11,044 nt of DNA. Source: an uncultured Eubacteriales bacterium (GTDB taxonomy: Bacteria > Bacillota_A > Clostridia > Oscillospirales > Oscillospiraceae). The DNA is taken from contig CATIYU010000163.1 in NCBI GenBank assembly GCA_949739085.1, positions 1-11,044 of the forward strand, given 5' to 3'. The notes beneath the pieces are model-generated. The model was not told where the DNA came from and searched no databases. It saw only the letters and a list, made by a program, of their open reading frames with translations. This document shows, piece by piece, positions 1-5,909 of the stretch (within the stretch, counting starts at the first letter, position 1; every line of letters begins with the position of its first letter). A program made the position numbers and the translations under genes.

Positions 1-23
1 TCCCGGCGTCCCCTTCTCTGCAA

Positions 24-60
24 GGAACGAAAAGCGGTGCATGGGAGACCCATGCACCGC
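24..60 (-). terminator. Intrinsic terminator ending the opp operon
   Basis: A perfect 12-bp inverted repeat (GCGGTGCATGGG at 34-45 and its complement at 49-60) has a 3-nt loop. Read on the minus strand it is followed by TTTTCGTTCC. It lies 45 bp beyond the stop codon of the 71-aa membrane protein gene, so it is well placed to end the oppABCDF transcript. The T-run is short, but the stem is long and GC-rich. Confidence 0.85.
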
Positions 61-104
61 CTGTCTTGCCTATTTCTGCGCCATATGGACGCCTGGAGGA
101 ATCC

Positions 105-320
105 CTATCGAAGAAAGAGCCACCCCGCCAGAGACATGATTAACAGCACTCCCAGTGCCACCGGCAGAATGGTAATCAGACCAGCAATCACCATGGCGGC
201 AAAATCGCCCTTTTCCATCAGGTCAGCGGGAGTGATTTCCTCGTTCTCCTGCTGGCGGCGCTTCTTGTTCTGCTCAGCCTGGCGCTTGAACGCACGCTCA
301 ATCCGGCCTTGAAACAGCAT
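105..320 (-). CDS. Small membrane protein (71 aa), last gene of the opp operon
   Basis: I do not recognise this protein. The ATG at 320 is preceded by AAGGAGG with an 8-nt spacer, a very strong ribosome binding site, and the gene starts only 22 bp after the oppF stop. It is therefore probably co-transcribed and translated with the transporter. Residues 1-38 are highly charged (Arg, Lys, Gln, Glu). Residues 40-70 are a continuous hydrophobic stretch that could form one long membrane helix or a tight hairpin of two, ending in Arg. The positive-inside rule puts the charged N-terminus in the cytoplasm. No catalytic motif is visible. An accessory or stabilising subunit of the ABC importer is possible from position alone. 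It could also be an unrelated gene that hitch-hikes on the operon. Confidence 0.72.
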   Translation of the reverse strand: MLFQGRIERAFKRQAEQNKKRRQQENEEITPADLMEKGDFAAMVIAGLITILPVALGVLLIMSLAGWLFLR

Positions 321-342
321 CGTTGGGCCCTCCTTTCCAGGT

Positions 343-1893
343 TTATCCCTGCTTCTCCTTGACGCGGTGCAGCTTGTGGTGGCAGGCAACAAAGTGCTTG
401 GGGGAGACCTCCTCCCACTCCGGCACCACCTGCTTGCAAATCTCCGTGCAGTAGGCGCAGCGGGTGTGGAATTTACAGCCCTTGGGGGGATTGACGGGGC
501 TGGGGATGTCGCCCTCCAGGATTTGCAGGTCCTCCTGCTCCTCGCTCTCCGTAGTGGGGATGGCGTTGAGCAGCGCTTCTGTGTAGGGGTGGACGGGGTT
601 GTCAAAAATCTCCTGGGAGTCCGCCAGCTCCACCATGTTGCCCAGGTACATTACGCCGATTCGGTCGCTGATATACTTGACCACGCTCAGGTCGTGGGTG
701 ATAAAGAGATACGTCAGGTTCTGCTGCTCCTTCAGATCCTGGAGCAGGTTGATGATCTGGGCCTGAATAGACACATCCAGAGCCGACACGGCCTCGTCGC
801 ACACCACAAACTTCGGGTGGGTGGCCAGGGAGCGGGCGATGCCGATACGCTGGCGCTGTCCGCCGGAGAACTGGTGGGGGAACCGGTGGAGGAAGTAGGG
901 GGCCAAGCCGCACTGCTCCATAATCTCCAGAACCATCTCCTGCATCCGGGCGTCCTTCTTCTTGAGCATCTTGTGGGCCTGCATTCCCTCGCTGATAATC
1001 TGTCCCACGCTCATGCGGGGGTTCAGGGAGGAGTAGGGGTCCTGGAAGATGAGCTGCATATCCCGGCGCAGACGGCGCATCTCGTTGTAGGTCAGGCGAG
1101 TCAGATCCACGCCCTCGTCCCGGTCCACGTCGTACTTCCGGAACTCTGGGTTGCCCTCATGGGGGGCGCGGAGGGCGGCGATCTCCTTGCTGCACTCCTT
1201 CTGCTGGGCATCCAGGCTGGAGCGCTGCTGGTCCAACTCCTTGAGCTGGGCGGCCAGGGAATCTACCTTGTCCTTGCCAGTAGCTTTCCCGTCCTTCTTG
1301 GCCTGCTCGAGGATAAAGGCCGCCTCGTCGTGGTCCACCTGGATATCCTGCCGCTTGTCGGACAGAGCGACAATCTGCTTGGAAATATTGTAGAACTTTT
1401 CATAAGCCGCCATCACCGGGGCCAAGTCCTCCAAGACGACAAATCCGCCGATAATCTTGGTCATGTCCAGCTTCGCGTCTTCCGCCAGCTTTCTCGCCTC
1501 GTCCAGGGCGGCGTGCTTGGCGTATTGCTCCGTCTCCGAGAGCTTGGCATACTCGGCCTCCAGCTGTTCCCGCTTCGCCTCCAGCTCCTTCCACTTGGTC
1601 CGCAGCTTGGGCAGGTTCTTGATGGTGTCCAGCATGTACCGGGGGGCCAGGTCGCCCAGAGTGCGGCCATAGTAAGTGGTGCGGCCGTAGGTCTGCTTAT
1701 AGAGCTGGAGGACGGTGCGGCCCAGGGTGGACTTGCCGCAGCCGGACTCGCCCACCAGGCCGAAGGTCTCGCCCTTATAGATATCAATGGAGATGCCGTC
1801 GTTGGCTTTGACAAACCGGCCCTTTTTCAGGGGAAAATACTGTTTGAGGTTGCTGATGCGGAGCAGAACCTCCTTGTTTTCCACATTAGCCAT
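343..1893 (-). CDS. oppF: Oligopeptide ABC transporter ATP-binding subunit OppF with a large coiled-coil-rich insertion
   Basis: ATPase subunit that pairs with OppD to power peptide-type import across the membrane. The start is the ATG at 1893, which has AAGGAGG 6 nt upstream and overlaps the last 8 nt of oppD; the longer in-frame extension has no support. The product is 516 aa, against about 310-330 for the family. Visible motifs are Walker A GESGCGKS (48-55), Q-loop FQDP (Q284), signature FSGGQRQR (342-349), Walker B KFVVCDEA (361-368), D-loop SALD (370-373) and switch His400. The C-terminal oligopeptide-transporter extension has Cys473, Cys479, Cys482 and Cys486, a spacing seen in OppD/OppF-type proteins proposed or shown to bind a [4Fe-4S] cluster. 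Walker A and the Q-loop are about 230 residues apart instead of about 45-50. The extra ~185 residues (roughly 77-260) are rich in Lys, Glu, Ala, Leu and Gln and include heptad-like stretches near 98-142 and 205-242. All ATPase motifs are intact, so the protein should be active. Confidence 0.9.
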   Translation of the reverse strand: MANVENKEVLLRISNLKQYFPLKKGRFVKANDGISIDIYKGETFGLVGESGCGKSTLGRTVLQLYKQTYGRTTYYGRTLGDLAPRYMLDTIKNLPKLRTKWKELEAKREQLEAEYAKLSETEQYAKHAALDEARKLAEDAKLDMTKIIGGFVVLEDLAPVMAAYEKFYNISKQIVALSDKRQDIQVDHDEAAFILEQAKKDGKATGKDKVDSLAAQLKELDQQRSSLDAQQKECSKEIAALRAPHEGNPEFRKYDVDRDEGVDLTRLTYNEMRRLRRDMQLIFQDPYSSLNPRMSVGQIISEGMQAHKMLKKKDARMQEMVLEIMEQCGLAPYFLHRFPHQFSGGQRQRIGIARSLATHPKFVVCDEAVSALDVSIQAQIINLLQDLKEQQNLTYLFITHDLSVVKYISDRIGVMYLGNMVELADSQEIFDNPVHPYTEALLNAIPTTESEEQEDLQILEGDIPSPVNPPKGCKFHTRCAYCTEICKQVVPEWEEVSPKHFVACHHKLHRVKEKQG

Positions 1894-2872
1894 GACGTTC
1901 CTCCTTCTTCGGGTAGAAGCAGCGGACCTGCTGCTCCGCTGAGACATTCACCAGCTCCGGCTCCTCCTCCTGGCAACGCTTGGTGCAGTACTTGCACCGG
2001 GGGGCGAATTTGCAGCCCTTGGGCAGGTCCAGGGGGTGGGGCACCGCGCCGGGGATGGCCTCCAGCCGGGTACCCTCCGGGGTGTCCAGCCGGGGAATGG
2101 AGAGCATCAGTCCCTCAGTGTAGGGGTGGGAATAGATGTTGTTGTGGAAGATCGTGCGGCGGGGGGCCATCTCCACCACCTGGCCGCAGTACATCACCGC
2201 CACATCGTCCGCCATCTGGTTAATGACGCCCAGGTCGTGGGTGATGAAGAGTACAGCCGTGCCGTTTTCCTCTTTCAGCTCGTTCATAAGCTTGAGGATC
2301 TGGGCCTGGATCGTCACGTCCAGGGCGGTGGTAGGCTCGTCAGCAATGAGGATTTTGGGCTTACAGGCCAGCGCCATAGCGATCATAACCCGCTGGCGCA
2401 TACCGCCGGAGAGCTGGTGGGGGTATTGAGCTGCCACGACCTCCGGGTTGGGGATTTTTACGTCGGCCAGCAGCTCTATCGCCTTCATAGCCGCTTCCTT
2501 CTTCTTCATTCCCTGGTGAATCATCAACGGCTCGCTGAGCTGGCGGCTAACGGAAAACACCGGGTTCAGGCTGGTCATGGGCTCCTGGAAGATGACGGAG
2601 ATATCGTTGCCCCGGATCTTGTACATCTCGGCGGTGGAAAGCTTAGTAAGGTCCCGCCCGTCAAACATGATTTCGCCGGAGTCAACGAAGCCGTTCTTAT
2701 CCAACAGGCGCAGAATGCTCATGGCGGAAACGCTCTTACCGGACCCGGACTCGCCCACCACGCCCAGTACCTTTCCGGCGTCCACAGAGTAGCTCACGCC
2801 GTTGACCGCCTTGACGGTACCGCGCTTGGTATGAAAGAAGGTTTTCAAGTTTTTCAGTTCCAATAATGCCAT
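1886..2872 (-). CDS. oppD: Oligopeptide ABC transporter ATP-binding subunit OppD
   Basis: Second ATPase of the importer, of ordinary family length (328 aa). Motifs: Walker A GESGSGKS (40-47), Q-loop FQEP (Q96), signature LSGGMRQR (154-161), Walker B ILIADEP (174-180), the following TTALD loop, and switch His212. The C-terminal oligopeptide-transporter region carries Cys287, Cys293, Cys296 and Cys300 in the sequence GCKFAPRCKYCTKRC. This matches the cysteine spacing in OppF and suggests a metal or Fe-S site. The ATG at 2872 follows an AAGGAGGTG site that overlaps the oppC stop codon; the gap to oppC is 14 nt. The 3' end overlaps the oppF start by 8 nt, which favours translational coupling and equal amounts of the two ATPases. 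Unlike OppF, it has no insertion. DppD is an equally possible name, because substrate cannot be told from the ATPase. Confidence 0.92.
   Translation of the reverse strand: MALLELKNLKTFFHTKRGTVKAVNGVSYSVDAGKVLGVVGESGSGKSVSAMSILRLLDKNGFVDSGEIMFDGRDLTKLSTAEMYKIRGNDISVIFQEPMTSLNPVFSVSRQLSEPLMIHQGMKKKEAAMKAIELLADVKIPNPEVVAAQYPHQLSGGMRQRVMIAMALACKPKILIADEPTTALDVTIQAQILKLMNELKEENGTAVLFITHDLGVINQMADDVAVMYCGQVVEMAPRRTIFHNNIYSHPYTEGLMLSIPRLDTPEGTRLEAIPGAVPHPLDLPKGCKFAPRCKYCTKRCQEEEPELVNVSAEQQVRCFYPKKEERHG
1900..1906 (-). promoter_or_regulatory. Ribosome binding site fixing the oppF start, inside oppD
   Basis: AAGGAGG on the minus strand, 6 nt before the ATG at 1893. It lies within the last codons of oppD and selects the ATG that overlaps the oppD stop, indicating coupled translation of the two ATPases. 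Confidence 0.8.
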
Positions 2873-2886
2873 ATCGTCACACCTCC

Positions 2887-4734
2887 TTATCGCTCTGCGG
2901 ACTTCGGGTCCACAGCGTCACGCAACGCATCGCCCACCAGGTTGATGCAGATGGTGCAGATGCCGAAGACCAGAGCCGGGAACACCCAGCGCCACCAATA
3001 CTGCTGGATGACGATACTGCTGTTCGCACCAGTGAGCATGTTGCCCCAAGTGGGGGTGGGCAGGGGGATTCCGAAGCCCAGGTAGCTCAGGGTGGACTCG
3101 GTCAGCATACAGGTGGCGAAGCTCAGGGTGGCCGATACCAGGATCAGGCTCAACACATTGGGCAGAATGTGGCGGAAGACGATGGACAGCTCCTTCACGC
3201 CGATAGCCTTAGCGGCGGTAACATACTCCTGTTCCCGCTGGGAGAGGATCTGTGCGCGGACCAAGCGGCAGACGCCGGGCCAGCTGAGGATGCCCAGCAC
3301 CACCATGATGAGGTACATCCGCTTCTCCACGCTGATTCGGGTGCCCAGCACGGCGGACAGAATCATGGCGAAGGGGATGAAGGGCATACCGGCCACCACC
3401 TCGCTGACGCGCATGATAAGCATATCCACCCAGCCGCCGAAGTAGCCGCTGAGTCCCCCGGCAATGATGCCGATGATGAGAGAGATGATGACGGATACCG
3501 CGCCGACGGTCATGGTGACCCGTCCGCCGTTGATGATGCGGTTGAGGACATCGCGTCCCAGATCATCAGTGCCGCAGGCGTAGCCCTTCAGGCCCCAGGT
3601 CTTGATCTCCCCGCTCTGGGTGACGGCGTAGTTCTGGTAGAATCCGGCAAAGACGGTCTTAATGTCGGCGTCCTGCACGCTTTTGGGCACAACGCCCTGT
3701 CCGTGGAAGTTGTCGCCCCAGGAGACCACCTCGCCGCTCTCCAGCAGGGCGGTAAAGTGGTAGCGGCCTCCGTAGAGCTCCGTGGGCTTGCTCTCGAATG
3801 TGGGAAGTTTATTCTCTCCGCGGTCAGTGCCGCCCCAGACGACAATACTGCCATCCTCCTTGACGGCGGCCACGGCGGTGGAGGTTGCGGCGATATCCAC
3901 CACGCCGCTGCTCAGGCTCTCGGGGATTGTGCTGATAGCGTTGCTCTGGAAGCCGGAATAGACCACAGAGCCGTCGTCCAGCAGCGCTACATAGGCGTAT
4001 GTGGTAAGGGCAACCTTCTCGACATGGCCCTGCACGGCGCTTTTCACCTTGATATCAGAGAGGTTCTGGTTGCCCCAGAGGTAGAGTTGGCCGTCCTCAG
4101 TGACAGCGGCGGAAAACTGGAAGCTGGCCTCCAGCTGTTTAATGCCCAGGTTCTCGCCCTTCTTCATGGCGTTGGTAATGTCCTGGGGCAGCTTGTTCTG
4201 ACCCAGACGGTCATTGCCCCATACGTAGACGTTCCCCGCATCGTCCAGGGCGGCAATGTGGTCATAGCCAGCGGCGACTTGAACGATATTGGCGTCCATG
4301 ACCTCCTGGGGGATTTGGGCTAGGTCAATTGTCTCGGTGATCCGGGTGTAACCCCATACATACACGTCGCCCTTGTCGTCAATGCCCACGCCATAGGTGG
4401 GTCCAGGGGTGATGTCCTGCACATGGCCCTGGAGCGCGGAGGGGATGTCCATGAGGTTGTATCCCGGGGGCACGTTCAGCTGAGTGTTGTCCTGATAGCT
4501 CAGATCCAGGATAAAGAAGTGGGGCCCGATGAGTACGCAGAGGAGGATCACCAGGAAAACGCAGAGGCCCGTCATGCCCAGCTTATTTCCCAGAAAGTTG
4601 TTCAGCATCATGCGGCCCGGGCTCTGGAGCTGCTCCTCTTCCATAAAGCTGCGCTCCACCTTGTTCCGGTTTCCGAACAAGCGGGAGAAGAGCCCGCCGC
4701 GCTTAGCAGCAGCGTCTTTCTTATTCTTTGCCAT
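2887..4734 (-). CDS. oppC: Oligopeptide ABC transporter permease OppC with an inserted RCC1-type beta-propeller
   Basis: Membrane-spanning permease subunit, 615 aa against about 290-310 for ordinary OppC. A basic cytoplasmic N-terminus (1-52) leads into TM1 (about 54-75). The usual OppC sequence then breaks off after NVPPG (87-91) and resumes at GTDDLGRDV (388-396), the conserved start of the permease core. Between them, at about 104-386, lie seven repeats of roughly 35-45 residues, six of which have a G-x(3-4)-WG core (WG near 127, 172, 220, 300, 339, 380) and one degenerate (VVYSG near 257-261). This matches the RCC1 seven-bladed propeller. TM1 orientation places the propeller outside the cell, next to where OppA docks. 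The core has several membrane helices and the EAA-type coupling loop (about 503-532). The start is the ATG at 4734, with GGAAGGAG upstream and 16 nt after oppB; an in-frame extension to 4788 would overlap oppB and lacks support. Permease identity is firm; the role of the propeller is unknown. Confidence 0.93.
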   Translation of the reverse strand: MAKNKKDAAAKRGGLFSRLFGNRNKVERSFMEEEQLQSPGRMMLNNFLGNKLGMTGLCVFLVILLCVLIGPHFFILDLSYQDNTQLNVPPGYNLMDIPSALQGHVQDITPGPTYGVGIDDKGDVYVWGYTRITETIDLAQIPQEVMDANIVQVAAGYDHIAALDDAGNVYVWGNDRLGQNKLPQDITNAMKKGENLGIKQLEASFQFSAAVTEDGQLYLWGNQNLSDIKVKSAVQGHVEKVALTTYAYVALLDDGSVVYSGFQSNAISTIPESLSSGVVDIAATSTAVAAVKEDGSIVVWGGTDRGENKLPTFESKPTELYGGRYHFTALLESGEVVSWGDNFHGQGVVPKSVQDADIKTVFAGFYQNYAVTQSGEIKTWGLKGYACGTDDLGRDVLNRIINGGRVTMTVGAVSVIISLIIGIIAGGLSGYFGGWVDMLIMRVSEVVAGMPFIPFAMILSAVLGTRISVEKRMYLIMVVLGILSWPGVCRLVRAQILSQREQEYVTAAKAIGVKELSIVFRHILPNVLSLILVSATLSFATCMLTESTLSYLGFGIPLPTPTWGNMLTGANSSIVIQQYWWRWVFPALVFGICTICINLVGDALRDAVDPKSAER

Positions 4735-4742
4735 AGCTCTTT

Positions 4743-4750
4743 CTCCTTCC
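4743..4750 (-). promoter_or_regulatory. Ribosome binding site fixing the oppC start
   Basis: GGAAGGAG on the minus strand, 8 nt before the ATG at 4734. It lies directly after the oppB stop codon, and supports this start over the in-frame ATG at 4788 inside oppB. Confidence 0.75.
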
Positions 4751-5767
4751 TTACTTGTCCACATGGACCCGCGGGTCCACCAAGCCATAGCTCAGGTCGG
4801 TAATCAGCGTACCCACCAGAGCGATGATGATATAGAACATCTGGATGGCTAGGGCCAGCTCATAGTCGCGGTTATTGAGTCCCACATAGTAGAGCGCGCC
4901 CATGCCGTTCAGGCCGAAGGTATTTTCGATAATGATGGAGCCGCTGAAGATGCCCAGGAACCAGCCGATGATGGTGGTAATAATGGGAAGAAGGGCATTG
5001 CGCCAGGCGTGGGAGTAGATGACCACCTTTTCCTTGAGGCCCTTGGCCCGGGCGGTGCGGATACAGTCCATACCCAGCGATTCGATCATGGCAGCGCGGA
5101 CGTAACGGGTCATGCCGCCCAGAGAGGCCAGGGTCATGACAATTACCGGCAGGGTCATGTAGTACAGCCGGTCCAAGAACTCCTGGATGCCGGTATAGCT
5201 TGAGCCTGGCGTTTTCGCGCCCGTCACCGGGAACCAGCGCAGCGTCACCGCAAAGAGCCAAATACACATCAAGGCCACAATGTAGATGGGGATACTGTAG
5301 CCCACGATGGTCACCACCTGGGTTGTCTGGTCCACTTTTCCCTTTTTATGCACCGCGCAGTAGATGCCTAGGGGGATGGTAATACCCAGGGCCAGGATGG
5401 TACTGAAGATATTGAGTATGACTGTGTTCTCCATGGAAACGGGGATAACCTTCGTTACGTCCGATTTAAAGTACACAGAGTAGCCGAAGTTCCCCTGGAG
5501 CAGGCCGTTGAACGTGCCGTCCTTATCCTGGATAAAGCCCATCCACCGGGCGTAGCGGACAATAATGGGGTCGTCCAGGCCCATGGCGTCCCGCAGGCGG
5601 CGGTAAGCTTCCTCATACTGTTCCGGCCTCATCTCCGCTTTCTGGGGCTCCAGCTGCTGGGCCGCCGGGTCGCCGGGGATGAGGTTGTACACGAAGAACA
5701 TCAGAAAGCTGACAACAAAAAATACGCACACCATGTATATAAGGCGCTTAAAAATGTATTTTACCAC
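4751..5767 (-). CDS. oppB: Oligopeptide ABC transporter permease OppB
   Basis: First permease subunit, 338 aa, of normal family length. A membrane helix starts almost at the N-terminus (about 8-30), followed by the conserved NLIPGDP motif (28-34). A large extracytoplasmic loop (about 35-110) includes GLLQGNFGYSV, typical of the OppB/DppB family. Further helices lie near 114-140, 150-178, 203-222, 258-282 and 306-326. The EAA-type loop that contacts the ATPases is around 233-262 (DCIRTARAKG to RNALLP). The start codon is GTG at 5767, preceded by GAAGGAGGG with a 9-nt spacer; no nearer ATG fits. It lies 142 bp after oppA, downstream of an internal terminator, and I see no separate promoter. Expression therefore probably depends on readthrough from oppA. 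There is no insertion, unlike its partner OppC. Confidence 0.93.
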   Translation of the reverse strand: MVKYIFKRLIYMVCVFFVVSFLMFFVYNLIPGDPAAQQLEPQKAEMRPEQYEEAYRRLRDAMGLDDPIIVRYARWMGFIQDKDGTFNGLLQGNFGYSVYFKSDVTKVIPVSMENTVILNIFSTILALGITIPLGIYCAVHKKGKVDQTTQVVTIVGYSIPIYIVALMCIWLFAVTLRWFPVTGAKTPGSSYTGIQEFLDRLYYMTLPVIVMTLASLGGMTRYVRAAMIESLGMDCIRTARAKGLKEKVVIYSHAWRNALLPIITTIIGWFLGIFSGSIIIENTFGLNGMGALYYVGLNNRDYELALAIQMFYIIIALVGTLITDLSYGLVDPRVHVDK

Positions 5768-5814
5768 GTGTAAAAACCCTCCTTCTCACGTATTTTGTGC
5801 GCAAATCAAGAAGC

Positions 5815-5837
5815 TTTGTGCGCTGTAGACGCACAAA
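5815..5837 (-). repeat. Inverted repeat in the oppA-oppB spacer, with a second copy of one arm
   Basis: TTTGTGCG (5815-5822) and CGCACAAA (5830-5837) form an 8-bp stem with a 7-nt loop. Another TTTGTGCG at 5794-5801 repeats the first arm. On the mRNA the single TTTGTGCG arm can thus pair with either of two CGCACAAA copies, the second one closer to the oppB ribosome binding site. It might influence mRNA end processing or oppB translation; function is not shown. Confidence 0.5.
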
Positions 5838-5840
5838 AAA

Positions 5841-5877
5841 CTTACAAAAATGGGCGGGGCGGCGTAACCGCCCCGCC
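5841..5877 (-). terminator. Internal intrinsic terminator between oppA and oppB
   Basis: A perfect 10-bp GC stem (GGCGGGGCGG at 5853-5862 with CCGCCCCGCC at 5868-5877) has a 5-nt loop and is followed on the minus strand by CATTTTTG. It begins 32 bp after the oppA stop. Such terminators between a binding-protein gene and its permease genes usually give partial termination, so that the binding protein is made in excess. I find no clear promoter between it and oppB, so partial readthrough is the simplest reading. Confidence 0.85.
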
Positions 5878-5909
5878 GGAGATTAACTCAATAGGGCGAG
5901 AAGTGCGAG

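Noticed and set aside
367..2223. Long plus-strand open frame opposite oppF and oppD
   Set aside because: It is a mirror of GC-rich coding DNA. The minus strand carries full ABC ATPase motifs, and the plus-strand product has no recognisable domain or ribosome binding site.
2866..4323. Long plus-strand open frame opposite oppC
   Set aside because: Its product is a low-complexity Ala/Gly/His/Asp-rich shadow; the minus strand encodes the permease and propeller repeats.
4735..4788. In-frame upstream start for oppC at 4788
   Set aside because: It would overlap oppB by 38 nt. The ATG at 4734 has a strong, well-spaced ribosome binding site and a typical basic OppC N-terminus.
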